From: Fischerella thermalis PCC 7521
GTDB taxonomy: Bacteria > Cyanobacteriota > Cyanobacteriia > Cyanobacteriales > Nostocaceae
Direction of reading: 5' to 3'
DNA: 64,000 nt
NCBI RefSeq assembly: GCF_000317225.1
Contig: NZ_AJLL01000036.1
Span: forward strand, 1-64,000
Positions 1-8,832 of the stretch are shown here, in pieces (the first letter of the stretch is position 1; each line of letters opens with the position of its first letter). The position numbers were made by a program, and so were the translations under genes. The notes below the pieces were generated by a model, which saw nothing but the letters and a program-made list of their open reading frames with translations, made no database searches and was not told the origin of the DNA.

Positions 1-202
1 TTTCAAATTATTTCGACGGTCCAATATTTTTTTGTAAGGGCGAACACCGTGCAAGGCGATGCACACTGATGGTTTATCTGTGTTCGTTATTTAGAAGTTT
101 TTTGTCTGGCTAGGATTTATTTCGATGAATTCATATAAAAATGCGAAATTTGAATTCATGAATACGCTAAGCTGACAACAGCAACATTAATCTCAAAAAA
201 CA

Positions 203-991
203 ATGGCAAACATTCCCTCAATTCTTGCCCTAGACTTTGATGGTGTAATTTGTGATGGGTTAATTGAATATTTTGAGGTAGCATGGCGTACTTATTGCCA
301 AGTGTGGTTTCCTAGTCACGAAACGCCACCAGATGGTTTAGCTTCTCAATTTTACCGACTCAGACCCGTAATTGAAACAGGTTGGGAAATGCCTATTTTA
401 GTTAAAGCTTTGTTAGAGGGAATTGCAGAAGCAGAAATTCTCCAAGATTGGCATAGTATTAACCAGAAAATTTTGCTAGCAGATCATCTTAATGCCAGAG
501 AAATTAGCATAAAATTAGATAAATTACGCGATGAATGGATTGCTACAGATTTAGAAGGTTGGTTGAGTTTGCATCGATTTTATTCAGGTGTAATTGACAA
601 ACTTAAAGCTACTATTACCACTACAACCAAACTATATATTATCTCCACGAAAGAAGGACGTTTTGTTCAGCAATTATTGCACCAAGAAGGGATAGAATTA
701 GGATCAAAAGAAATTTTTGGTAAAGAAGTGAAGCGTCCTAAATACGAAATTTTACGAGAATTAATTCAATTACACAAAGTACCACAAGAAACAGTCTGGT
801 TTGTGGAAGACAGATTAAAAACATTGCAACTAGTAGACCAACAATTAGACCTCAAGGAGGTAAAACTTTTCCTCGCAGATTGGGGTTATAATACTCCCTT
901 AGAAAAAACTACAACCCAAAATGATCCACGGATTCAGCTATTATCACTTTCCAAATTTGGGCAAGATTTTTCCAAATGGTTAGTAGAATAA
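203..991 (+). CDS. HAD-family hydrolase/phosphatase
   Basis: A 262-residue soluble protein of the haloacid dehalogenase superfamily. Seen: motif I LDFDGVICDG near residues 9-18, with the nucleophile/acid aspartate pair DFD; a long helical cap region at about 20-120; a motif II-like IISTK segment near 147; a late VEDR segment near 200 that fits the metal-binding acidic motif. Family members are Mg-dependent phosphatases acting on small phosphorylated metabolites; the substrate cannot be read from sequence. It stands alone, convergent with the glycosyltransferase downstream. The ATG follows an A-rich leader without a strong Shine-Dalgarno sequence. Family sure, substrate unknown. Confidence 0.85.
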   Translation: MANIPSILALDFDGVICDGLIEYFEVAWRTYCQVWFPSHETPPDGLASQFYRLRPVIETGWEMPILVKALLEGIAEAEILQDWHSINQKILLADHLNAREISIKLDKLRDEWIATDLEGWLSLHRFYSGVIDKLKATITTTTKLYIISTKEGRFVQQLLHQEGIELGSKEIFGKEVKRPKYEILRELIQLHKVPQETVWFVEDRLKTLQLVDQQLDLKEVKLFLADWGYNTPLEKTTTQNDPRIQLLSLSKFGQDFSKWLVE

Positions 992-1039
992 ATTTTGTGC
1001 AAGGATTTTGCTAGCTATTCAATTTTATTGGCGGACTAA

Positions 1040-2044
1040 TCAGCTACTAACTTGCACTATTTTCTTAATTTGTGCAAAAGGTTTTATTGTAAAACGGACA
1101 ATCTTGCGAGTAAAAATAAAAGAAAAGACAAGTCTTTCAGACTGACGAAAACCACAAATATTTTGTAGAAAAACATAAATTGTTTTTCTACTTTTGTTCT
1201 TAAAGTCTGGGTAGGTGATTAAAACTTCTTCGATTAACTTAAAGTATAGTTTAAAATAGTTATGCTTCAAAGCTACTCTAGACATATTCAAATAGCATTG
1301 AGCTATAGCATAACGATATTTATCATCAAGTTTATTCAACTTCAAGAGCTTATTTTCTGCCTTTTTTAAAACTATAGAGTGGTTTTGAATCCAGCGGTTT
1401 GGGGAGGAACTAGAGACTGTGACATAGCCATAGCGTCTGTAAACTGAATAGCAACCTGGTTGATATAGGACTTTAGCACCATTAATGACAACTGATAAGA
1501 AAAAATCTCTATCTTGTGCAGCTGCTAATTCTTTATCCCAGCCACCACTTTTTTCTACAGCTGTTCTTCTATAGAGTAAAGAAGCAAGAGCAGTCCACCA
1601 ATCTACTAGTAGAGATTCAAGAATGTCTGCTTGTTCTCCCGGAATCTCTATTTTGTCTAAATAATTTGTTCCGTCGGGTAAATGATGCTTGTATCTCCAA
1701 TCGCCATAAACAACATCCACCCCCGTTTTTTCTAAAAAGCGTACTTGCCTTTCGATTTTTTCAGGTAAGATGTAGTCGTCTGCATCCAAGAACTGAATAT
1801 ATTCTCCCTTTGATAAAGCAAAGCCGAAATTTCTGGCGTGATTTCCTCCTTGATGGGAGCAATTTTTCCAGATAATTTTGTCACCATAACTTTTGATAAT
1901 TTCCAAAGAGTTATCAGTTGAACCATCATCAATGACAATAATTTCAATATTAGGATAAGTTTGTTGCAAGCAGCTATCTATGGCCTCTGCCAACCATCTA
2001 GCGGCATTAAAGCAGGGTATAATTACCGAAATAAGCTTTGACAT
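1040..2044 (-). CDS. Family 2 glycosyltransferase
   Basis: A 334-residue GT-A fold glycosyltransferase. The N-terminus carries the nucleotide-sugar binding signature VSVIIPCFN-like (SVIIPCFNAARWL, residues 6-18) and VIDDGSTDNS near 37-46; the metal-binding acidic motif is LDADDYI near 85-91. The C-terminal third is basic and lysine/phenylalanine rich, possibly membrane-peripheral. Such enzymes transfer sugars in exopolysaccharide, O-antigen or glycolipid synthesis. A good Shine-Dalgarno (AGAGGA) sits just before the ATG at 2044. The next gene upstream on the same strand is also a glycosyltransferase, suggesting a small polysaccharide locus, although a 384-bp gap with a hairpin separates them. 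Confidence 0.88.
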   Translation of the reverse strand: MSKLISVIIPCFNAARWLAEAIDSCLQQTYPNIEIIVIDDGSTDNSLEIIKSYGDKIIWKNCSHQGGNHARNFGFALSKGEYIQFLDADDYILPEKIERQVRFLEKTGVDVVYGDWRYKHHLPDGTNYLDKIEIPGEQADILESLLVDWWTALASLLYRRTAVEKSGGWDKELAAAQDRDFFLSVVINGAKVLYQPGCYSVYRRYGYVTVSSSSPNRWIQNHSIVLKKAENKLLKLNKLDDKYRYAIAQCYLNMSRVALKHNYFKLYFKLIEEVLITYPDFKNKSRKTIYVFLQNICGFRQSERLVFSFIFTRKIVRFTIKPFAQIKKIVQVSS

Positions 2045-2428
2045 TTTTGTTATCCTCTAAAGTTTGAAAAAAATAAGTGAGGTCATGACGATGGAAATGG
2101 CAGTTATTTTTTCCCATCTGTCTGAATCTGACTTGTTTGATTTTTCTTGATCATCGGAACTATTTTTTCTCAACGAACATTATTTCCGATATTTTTACAA
2201 TTTTTTTTTTCAAAAAAGTAGAGAGTTTAGATTTTTTTAAAATAAAAATAATTTACTACTGTCGATAGAACACATAAGAATAAAATCATGTTATTTACCT
2301 CGTGATAAAAGTTTCTGTATCCTGAAAATAGTGAGCCGAATCGCTTTCTACGATTCGGCTGACGATGGAATTTGATTGCTGGACTACTCACTTATGAACT
2401 TGCTCTTGTTTGTTGATTCAACAAATCA
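2045..2428. other. Intergenic gap between two glycosyltransferase genes, with hairpin
   Basis: No supported gene. Very AT-rich, with poly-T tracts near 2205. It holds a perfect 10-bp stem with a 7-nt loop at 2334-2360 (AGCCGAATCG / CGATTCGGCT). On the minus strand, in which both neighbours are transcribed, the stem is followed only by a weak T stretch, so it could be an intercistronic processing site, a weak terminator or a REP-like repeat. Confidence 0.6.
2334..2360. repeat. Perfect 10-bp inverted repeat (hairpin)
   Basis: AGCCGAATCG, seven-base loop, CGATTCGGCT. It lies 69 bp after the stop codon of the GT4 gene on the minus strand. No run of five or more U follows on either strand, so a standard terminator is not certain. 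Confidence 0.7.
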
Positions 2429-3595
2429 TCAACAAACCAAAAATTCTTGTTGTAACCGCTTTTGAAAAGCTTCCATACCAAAATTAGCGATCGCCATTTC
2501 TCGTAACCACTCACCATTACAACGTTGATCTTCGCCTTTGAGGATTTCAATACAAGCCGCAGCTACAGCATCAGGATCGCGGTGTGGGACTCGCCATCCG
2601 AGTTTACCATCCTGCAATGGTTCGGCTGAACCATCAGCATCACCAGATAGCACGGGTACACCACAAGCCATTGCTTCTAAATAAACAATACCAAACCCTT
2701 CCTGAGAAGGCATAATGTAGGCATCAGCGAGGCGGTAGTGTTCCACGAGTTCTTCTGTGGGTACAAAACCAGCAAACACAACGCGATCGCTCACTCCCAA
2801 ATCTTGTGCTAACTTGGCCAGACGGGGTTGATCATCACCACGACCTATTACTAAATATTTCACTTGTGGAAAAACTTGAGCAATTTTTGGTAGGGCTTGA
2901 ATTGTAATATCTACACCTTTGTAAATATCACCAGACCACAACCGCGCTACAGTCATTAATACTTTCGCTCCTTGTAAACTATAGCGCTCTATTAAATTAG
3001 CTGCTTTGTCTCCAGGTGTGAGGCGATCGCCATCTACAGCACAGGGTAAAATTTTGACGCGATCAGGATTAAGATGATTGGCTCTACAAGCAACTTCACG
3101 AGTATAGCGGCTGATTGTCCAAACTTGTGCTGCTTTTTGCAGACTAGATTGCATCAACTTTGGTAATGGTTGCCAAACTTCCTTACCATAAGTGATCACA
3201 GTATAAGGAATTCCCAGAAATTGACACAGCACCCCTACCAAAGGTGCTAGCTTGATATGACCACAAAAAACATGCTGGGGTCGCTGGCGGATAAGATGAG
3301 TAAGTAATGCGATCGTGATTTTTGCTCGTCCTAATAGGGGAGAGGAAGATTTAAAATAATGAAACTGGCAACGATCAGATGCAAAAGGATTTGTGCAACC
3401 AGGAGCATCGCGTAATATAAATATATCTGCATTTATTGGTTTTGTTAATGCCAAATAAGCTTGAAAAATATCCTTGACATAAGACTGAATCCCACCTTCA
3501 CAGGAAAAAATTTCCAAAAATACGAAAGCGTGATTAATAGGGGTATTTATTGATTGGCTTAAATCTAAATTTTCTTGATTTTGAGAAGTTAGCAT
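2429..3595 (-). CDS. Family 4 glycosyltransferase (GT-B)
   Basis: A 388-residue GT-B glycosyltransferase. The N-terminal half begins after about 25 variable residues with FLEIFSCEGGIQSYVKD, the usual glycine-rich acceptor-side loop. The C-terminal Rossmann domain shows ARLWSGDIYKGVD (near 217-229), the VIGRGDD turn and the E-x7-E signature in EGFGIVYLEAMACGVPV (near 300), which binds the nucleotide-sugar. It is expected to act at the cytoplasmic face of the membrane in polysaccharide or glycolipid assembly. The Shine-Dalgarno before the ATG is weak. Family call is firm; sugar and acceptor are unknown. Confidence 0.9.
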   Translation of the reverse strand: MLTSQNQENLDLSQSINTPINHAFVFLEIFSCEGGIQSYVKDIFQAYLALTKPINADIFILRDAPGCTNPFASDRCQFHYFKSSSPLLGRAKITIALLTHLIRQRPQHVFCGHIKLAPLVGVLCQFLGIPYTVITYGKEVWQPLPKLMQSSLQKAAQVWTISRYTREVACRANHLNPDRVKILPCAVDGDRLTPGDKAANLIERYSLQGAKVLMTVARLWSGDIYKGVDITIQALPKIAQVFPQVKYLVIGRGDDQPRLAKLAQDLGVSDRVVFAGFVPTEELVEHYRLADAYIMPSQEGFGIVYLEAMACGVPVLSGDADGSAEPLQDGKLGWRVPHRDPDAVAAACIEILKGEDQRCNGEWLREMAIANFGMEAFQKRLQQEFLVC

Positions 3596-3846
3596 TTTTG
3601 TTAATGTTGTGATTACTAATAAATAGCAGGGTTAAGTTATATTATGTCCGCCTATATCGGTAATCAGTAATTGGGGTACTACCTATATAGTTGCGATGGT
3701 TAAAGACCACTCGCAAAATATTTCTTTGTAACTAATTTTTGACAAGTTTATATACAAGTGATTTACATAAGTGGTATTACTTAAACTTATAGCAATTCTT
3801 AAAAGTGTAGAGAGGTGTCACTGCAAGTTTCTACAATACATAGTTC

Positions 3847-3872
3847 GTAGTAAGCACTTAAGTACTTACTAC
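3847..3872. repeat. REP-like palindrome
   Basis: GTAGTAAGCACTTA followed by its reverse complement with one mismatch, giving a 26-bp near-perfect palindrome with no loop. Similar palindromes of the form GTAGTRAG..CTYACTAC occur in intergenic DNA of many cyanobacteria (recalled, not checked). Confidence 0.65.
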
Positions 3873-4160
3873 AAGCTAAGAACATTTGTGTTTTCTGCTG
3901 AAGAACTTCTAGGTCACCCTTGAGAGTGAAAACCAGTACACTCCAACATACCATCTGAAACTTTGCACAGCCAATTTTTAGATATGGTCATCACTAGCAT
4001 ATGCAATCGCAAAATTCAGATGTGGAATAGTGTTTACCTCACTGATTTTTCTATAAAATACGTTAAATCGATAGATAATTAGTATTTACCTACGATCAAG
4101 AATCTTTTCATGGGTGGGGGTAAAAATCAAGTGCTTATATTCAGACTATTAAATCAGTGA

Positions 4161-4186
4161 ACAGGCAATAGGCAATAGGCAACAGG
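4161..4186. repeat. Short tandem heptamer repeat (AATAGGC type)
   Basis: Three to four imperfect head-to-tail copies of a 7-bp unit (CAATAGG) about 90 bp before natF. This matches the class of short tandemly repeated repetitive sequences known from heterocystous cyanobacteria. Confidence 0.8.
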
Positions 4187-4274
4187 AAAGAAGTACAGTG
4201 GGTAGTGGTTGCTGGAGGGAATCTTACCTAAGTGATAAAACTGATAACTGTAATAGAAGGAGATTACAAAATTA

Positions 4275-5324
4275 ATGTTGATGCGTAAATGGTATAAATG
4301 GAGTTTATCGCTATTGGCAACTCTTCCTCTAATTTTGTCAATGAGTGCTTGTAGTAGTAGATCGGCAGTAAGTAATAGCCGCTTAGATACAATCAAAAAT
4401 CGTGGCAAACTGATTTGTGGAGTCAGTGGACAATTGCCAGGATTTAGCTATGTCAAAGCCAATGGCGAATATGCAGGATTGGATGTAGATATTTGTCGAG
4501 CGATCGCAGCTGCTATCTTTGACGATCCGAAAAAAGTCGAATATCGCAATTTAAACGCCAAAGAACGCTTTACCGCCGTGCAAACAGGCGAAGTAGATAT
4601 CCTCAGCCGTAACACCAGCTGGACTATCAGCCGTGATACCTCTGTGGGTTTAGAATTTGCACCAGTGGTGTTTTACGATGGTCAAGGCATAATGGTGCGT
4701 AAAAATAGCAACATTAAAAAGCTAGAGGATCTCAAAGACAAATCCATCTGCACCCAAACCGGAACCACCAATGAACAGAACCTTAGCGACCAAATGCGGC
4801 AAAAAGGGATTACTTACAAACCATTAGTTTTTGAGGATGTAAATACTACCTACGCAACCTATGAACAAGGTCGCTGTGAAGCTATCACCTCCGACCGTTC
4901 CCAGCTAGTTTCTCGGCGCAGTACCTTCTCAAAACCTGATGAGCATGTAGTGTTGGATGTAGTACTTTCCAAAGAGCCTTTGACACCCGCCGTCGCCAAT
5001 GGAGATTCTAAATGGTTCGATGTCGTTAAATGGACTGTGTATGGTTTGATAAATGCAGAAGAATTAGGTGTAAATTCACAAAATGTTAGTCAATTAACCA
5101 ATAGTAGCAATCCAGAAATCAAACGGCTTTTAGGAACAGAAGGAGATTTGGGAAAAGGAGCAGGTCTTTCCAATGATTTTGTTGCCAGAATTATTAAACA
5201 TGTGGGAAATTATGGTGAAATTTACGAACGTAATTTAGGGAAAAATTCAGAGTTAAAACTAGATAGAGGACTAAATAAACTCTGGAATCAAGGTGGAATT
5301 CTTTATGCTCCGCCATTTCGGTAA
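4275..5324 (+). CDS. natF: Amino acid ABC transporter, periplasmic binding protein
   Basis: A 349-residue family 3 solute-binding protein for polar amino acids (BztA/NatF type). A hydrophobic leader ends in SMSAC (Cys26), a plausible lipobox, so the protein may be lipid-anchored; otherwise it is a secreted periplasmic protein. The mature part starts with LDTIKNRGKLICGVSG and shows the ligand-pocket segments GLDVDICRAIAAA and SICTQTGTTNEQN. It should deliver neutral or acidic amino acids to the two permeases directly downstream. AGAAGGAGA lies about 10 bases before the ATG at 4275; a second ATG at 4281 is also possible. The symbol rests on similarity in kind to the Anabaena N-II transporter; the ligand is inferred. 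Confidence 0.82.
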   Translation: MLMRKWYKWSLSLLATLPLILSMSACSSRSAVSNSRLDTIKNRGKLICGVSGQLPGFSYVKANGEYAGLDVDICRAIAAAIFDDPKKVEYRNLNAKERFTAVQTGEVDILSRNTSWTISRDTSVGLEFAPVVFYDGQGIMVRKNSNIKKLEDLKDKSICTQTGTTNEQNLSDQMRQKGITYKPLVFEDVNTTYATYEQGRCEAITSDRSQLVSRRSTFSKPDEHVVLDVVLSKEPLTPAVANGDSKWFDVVKWTVYGLINAEELGVNSQNVSQLTNSSNPEIKRLLGTEGDLGKGAGLSNDFVARIIKHVGNYGEIYERNLGKNSELKLDRGLNKLWNQGGILYAPPFR

Positions 5325-5423
5325 TTTATGAGATAAGGAGATGGGGAACTCGGGGCCCCCACGACCGATAGGGAGTGGGGATTAGGGGCAATGGGGAGGT
5401 GGGGGGAGTAGAGAAATTATTAT

Positions 5424-5447
5424 CAACCACTAACCACTAACTACTAA
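5424..5447. repeat. Heptamer repeat (CCACTAA/CTACTAA)
   Basis: Three tandem 7-bp units in the natF-natG gap, preceded by a G-rich stretch (5340-5415) that resembles other intergenic repeat tracts in this window. Confidence 0.7.
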
Positions 5448-5491
5448 TTTGTCATAACTGCAACCCACATCAAGCATTAATCCAAAATCGA

Positions 5492-6409
5492 ATGACTCCT
5501 ATTTGGTATAATAGAAAGTTTTGGGCTATTGTCATCCAGCTAGGTGCTGTTTTTATCGCAGTTGCGATCGCACTACAGTTATGGATAAACCTGACAGATA
5601 ATTTACAGCGACTCGGTATTCAATTAGGATTTGATTTTCTCAATTCCCAAGCGTCTTTTGATATCAGTGAAACTCCTGTTGCTTATCAGGCTTCTGACCC
5701 CTATCGTCGTGCTTTATTAGTAGGTCTACTCAACTCTCTACGGGTGATAATTTTCGGGATTATCTTCGCTACAGTTGTTGGTATTACTGTAGGAATAGCA
5801 CGGCTATCTGATAATTGGTTAGTAAGGAAACTGGCTTTAATTTATGTGGAAATTCTCCGTAACACACCTTTGCTACTACAGTTGTTTTTCTGGTATTTTG
5901 CGATATTTTTAAGTTTGCCAAAATCAGCAAACACAAACTCCTTTTTAGGGTTAATTCAAGTTACTAATCGCGGAATTATTTTGCCTTTTGGTGTTCAATT
6001 TTCTCCAGAATTATCAACATTAGCTCTTGGATTAACTTTGTATACAGGAGCTTTTATTGCCGAAATTATTAGAGCTGGTATTTTATCAGTTCCAAAAGGA
6101 CAATGGGAAGCTGCAAAAGCATTGGGTTTTAAATCAGGATTAGTATTGCGTTTAGTTATTTTTCCCCAGGCTTTACGGCTAATTGTTCCACCATTAACAA
6201 GTCAATATCTCAATTTAGCCAAAAACTCAAGTTTAGCTATAGCGATTGGTTATCCTGATATTTATTTTGTAGCTTCTACTACTTTTAATCAAACTGGTAG
6301 GGCTGTAGAAGTGATGCTGCTAATTATGATTACCTATTTAACCATCAGTTTAGTTATTTCATTCATGATGAATTTGTTGAACCAGACTGTGCAGCTTAAG
6401 GAAAGATAA
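5492..6409 (+). CDS. natG: Amino acid ABC transporter, permease subunit 1
   Basis: A 305-residue inner-membrane permease of the HisMQ family. It has an N-terminal membrane segment (about 9-30), a periplasmic loop, and a C-terminal transport domain with the EILRNTPLLLQLFFWYFA motif (near 128) and the cytoplasmic coupling loop EAAKALGFKSG (near 207), which contacts the ATPase. The periplasmic insertion before the transport domain is typical of BztB/NatG-type permeases. It ends four bases before natH starts, so the two are surely co-transcribed and probably translationally coupled. Confidence 0.85.
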   Translation: MTPIWYNRKFWAIVIQLGAVFIAVAIALQLWINLTDNLQRLGIQLGFDFLNSQASFDISETPVAYQASDPYRRALLVGLLNSLRVIIFGIIFATVVGITVGIARLSDNWLVRKLALIYVEILRNTPLLLQLFFWYFAIFLSLPKSANTNSFLGLIQVTNRGIILPFGVQFSPELSTLALGLTLYTGAFIAEIIRAGILSVPKGQWEAAKALGFKSGLVLRLVIFPQALRLIVPPLTSQYLNLAKNSSLAIAIGYPDIYFVASTTFNQTGRAVEVMLLIMITYLTISLVISFMMNLLNQTVQLKER

Positions 6410-6413
6410 GCAG

Positions 6414-7433
6414 ATGGCAAATCGAAATATTCGTAAATGGGTGAGAAAGAATCTTTTTAATAGCTGGTACAACAGTCTTTTGACTGTAGTTTGTATCTGG
6501 CTGCTAATTTCAGTAATTACAAATATTATTAACTGGATATTTAACCAAGCCCAATGGTCAGTGATTCAAGCTAATTTATCTTTATTTTTAGTGGGTCGCT
6601 ATCCTGCGGAACTTTACTGGCGACTATGGTTAGTACTGGCTATTATTTTGAGTCTTTCTTTGGTGTCATGGGCAATTTTTACACAGCGTCTTTCCAGTCG
6701 TTTTAATACTTTTTTACCTATAGCATGGGCGCTATCTTTTCCAGTAGTTTTGTGGTTAATCGGGGGTGGTGTAGGATTACAACCTGTAGATACTAATTTA
6801 TGGAATGGCTTACTGCTGACTCTCGTCACTGCTGTCATCAGCATAGTACTTTCCTTTCCTTTGGGTGTTCTCTTAGCATTAGGGCGTCAGAGTAAATTAT
6901 TTGTAATCAAAAATTTTTCTATTCTTTATATTGAAATTGTGCGGGGATTGCCACTGATTGGCATTTTATTTTTAGCTCAGGTAATGCTACCGTTATTTTT
7001 ACCAATAGAATTTCGATTAGATCGAGTTCTTAGAGGTATTGCGGGTTTAACTCTTTTTAGTGCTGCTTATTTAGCAGAAAATGTGCGTGGAGGATTACAA
7101 TCAATTCCTCAAGGTCAATATGAAGCAGCAAAAGCCTTGGCGTTGAATACTCCCTTGATGATGTTACTTATTATTTTGCCGCAAGCTTTACGAGCAGTGA
7201 TTCCGGCTTTGGTCGGACAATTTATCGGTTTGTTTAAAGATACTTCCCTATTATCAATTGTGGGATTATTAGAGTTAACAGGTATTTCCCGTTCAATTCT
7301 GGCACAACCACAGTTTCTGAATCGTTATGCTGAAGTTTATTTATTTGTTGGTTTGCTTTATTGGGTATTTTGTTATGCAATGTCCTTAGCTTCTAGACGA
7401 TTAGAAAAGCAGTTGGGAATTGGTAAAAGGTGA
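6414..7433 (+). CDS. natH: Amino acid ABC transporter, permease subunit 2
   Basis: A 339-residue HisMQ-type permease, partner of the preceding subunit in a heterodimeric channel. Three to four N-terminal membrane segments (to about residue 125) precede the conserved transport domain: EIVRGLPLIGILFLAQ (near 180) and the EAAKALALNTPL coupling loop (near 239). This matches the BztC/NatH architecture. AAGGAAAGATAAG before the ATG gives a usable ribosome binding site that overlaps the end of natG. Confidence 0.85.
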   Translation: MANRNIRKWVRKNLFNSWYNSLLTVVCIWLLISVITNIINWIFNQAQWSVIQANLSLFLVGRYPAELYWRLWLVLAIILSLSLVSWAIFTQRLSSRFNTFLPIAWALSFPVVLWLIGGGVGLQPVDTNLWNGLLLTLVTAVISIVLSFPLGVLLALGRQSKLFVIKNFSILYIEIVRGLPLIGILFLAQVMLPLFLPIEFRLDRVLRGIAGLTLFSAAYLAENVRGGLQSIPQGQYEAAKALALNTPLMMLLIILPQALRAVIPALVGQFIGLFKDTSLLSIVGLLELTGISRSILAQPQFLNRYAEVYLFVGLLYWVFCYAMSLASRRLEKQLGIGKR

Positions 7434-7535
7434 AAGAAGGCAGAAGGTAGAGGGCAAAAGGGAAAATGCTTTACAGAAAAACTCTCATTTTAGATGATTT
7501 TACATTTAATTGTGTCCACATACTTAATATAAAAG

Positions 7536-8276
7536 ATGAATATACAAGAGCCAATTATTGTTGCCCAAGATGTACATAAATGGTATGGCAAATTTCACGT
7601 TTTGCAGGGTGTCAGCCTGACAGTAAACCGAGGAGAGGTAGTAGTAATTATGGGTCCTTCCGGTTCTGGAAAATCGACTTTTATTCGCACTTTTAACGCC
7701 TTAGAAGACTATCAAAAAGGAAGTATAGAAATAGATGGAATTGCTTTAACAGATGATTTACGTAACATTGAGGCAATTCGGCGGGAAGTAGGGATGGTGT
7801 TTCAGCAGTTCAACTTATTTCCGCATCTGACAGTGCTACAAAATATTACTTTAGCGCCAATTTGGGTACGTAAGCGATCGCGCATCAAAGCTGAAGAAGC
7901 GGCGATGCAGTTATTAGAGCGAGTGGGAATCTTGGAACAAGCACATAAATATCCAGGACAACTTTCGGGAGGACAGCAGCAACGGGTAGCGATCGCCCGG
8001 GCTTTGGCAATGCAACCCAAAGTTATGCTGTTCGATGAACCAACCTCTGCTCTCGACCCAGAAATGGTACGTGAAGTGTTGGATGTAATCAAGACTCTTG
8101 CTGCGGATGGAATGACGATGGTAGTTGTCACTCACGAAGTCGGGTTTGCTAGGGAGGTAGCTGACCGAGTTATTCTCATGGATGGAGGTGTAATTGTAGA
8201 AGTAGCCACACCCTCAGAGTTTTTTCAAAATCCCCAGCAGGAACGTACCCGCAAGTTTTTATCCCAAATTCTTTAA
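7536..8276 (+). CDS. Amino acid ABC transporter, ATP-binding subunit
   Basis: A 246-residue cytoplasmic ABC ATPase of the GlnQ/BztD family. Seen: Walker [10 protein letters not shown] (about 40-48), Q-loop [12 protein letters not shown], signature LSGGQQQR (near 143), Walker B VMLFDEP and the switch histidine in VVVTHEVGF. It energises the permease pair just upstream. In Anabaena PCC 7120, as I recall, the N-II transporter borrows its ATPase (BgtA) from another locus; here the ATPase gene sits with natFGH, about 100 bp downstream, so the transporter is self-contained. HIP1 sites lie within the gene. Confidence 0.92.
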   Translation: MNIQEPIIVAQDVHKWYGKFHVLQGVSLTVNRGEVVVIMGPSGSGKSTFIRTFNALEDYQKGSIEIDGIALTDDLRNIEAIRREVGMVFQQFNLFPHLTVLQNITLAPIWVRKRSRIKAEEAAMQLLERVGILEQAHKYPGQLSGGQQQRVAIARALAMQPKVMLFDEPTSALDPEMVREVLDVIKTLAADGMTMVVVTHEVGFAREVADRVILMDGGVIVEVATPSEFFQNPQQERTRKFLSQIL

Positions 8277-8278
8277 TC

Positions 8279-8305
8279 TCAAGTCCGGCTAATTGCTTAC
8301 GATAT
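8279..8305. repeat. 27-bp dispersed repeat, copy 1
   Basis: A 27-bp segment (core AGTCCGGCTAATT, then CTTACGATAT) directly after the ATPase gene. It recurs in the same orientation at 45706-45732 with one mismatch. Function unknown. Confidence 0.75.
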
Positions 8306-8331
8306 AAAGCTGAGTCGCAAAGCCGATCACG

Positions 8332-8445
8332 TTAGGGATCTGAACTATAGTTCAAAATGAAATAGGCTGCCGCTGCTAGAGTGAAAATGCCAAATAGTAT
8401 CCAGGATCATAAGGCGATCGCAACAATTAAAAACCGATTGTGCAT
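8332..8445 (-). pseudogene. Possible decayed small membrane protein
   Basis: Reading from ATG at 8445 gives RFLIVAIAL, then an in-frame TGA at codon 13, then SWILFGIFTLAAAAYFIL before a final stop. The two halves together would form one hydrophobic membrane hairpin or helix pair. That makes it look like a small membrane protein gene broken by one nonsense change. I do not recognise the family, and chance cannot be excluded for so short a stretch. Confidence 0.3.
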
Positions 8446-8586
8446 ATAAGCATATTACTCTAGCTTTGACATTTCCCATCGCGATCGCATCCTGTTCACT
8501 GGGATTTGGGGGTATCAATCGGGCGGTCAGATCTATTCTAAGACTTTCTCTTCACTTTTCCCTTGCTTTTTCAGTAGAGGCTAGGA

Positions 8587-8727
8587 TCAATTAAGTGAGC
8601 GATCGCTATCACTTTCTGCTTCCTTTTTGCGTAGGTCTGTAAATATTGCATCCAAATCGTAGTTGAAAGACTTGGCATAGTCTTCTCAAATTCGATGGAT
8701 TTCTTCAACACTCTCATCTATCCACAT
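8587..8727 (-). pseudogene. Decayed small protein gene with internal stop
   Basis: From ATG at 8727 the frame reads VEEIHRI, a TGA at codon 14, then EDYAKSFNYDLDAIFTDLRKKEAE to a stop at 8587. The pattern V-EEI-R-RE-YA-KFNYDL-AI--D is familiar from small cyanobacterial proteins often found beside toxin-antitoxin genes, where the stop position is normally arginine (CGA to TGA would be one change). The gene therefore looks recently broken. Family recognition is from memory. Confidence 0.5.
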
Positions 8728-8832
8728 GATCTAATTTCCCATGCAAATCTTAATCCAGCAGCAAACAAACCTTTAATTGTCATTAATTAACTGATGTGAT
8801 CATTCAGTCTTCCTCGACTTAGATGACACCTT

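Larger units (their letters stand above)
3596..4274. other. Long intergenic region upstream of the amino acid transporter
   Basis: About 680 bp without a supported gene between the divergent GT4 gene and natF. It contains a 26-bp near-palindrome (3847-3872), a heptamer repeat (4161-4186) and AT-rich DNA that should hold the natF promoter. GTA-N6-TAC occurs near 4082 but has the wrong spacing for an NtcA site. Confidence 0.6.

Noticed and set aside
4080-4095. NtcA-like GTA...TAC upstream of natF
   Set aside because: Spacing is six, not the required eight bases.
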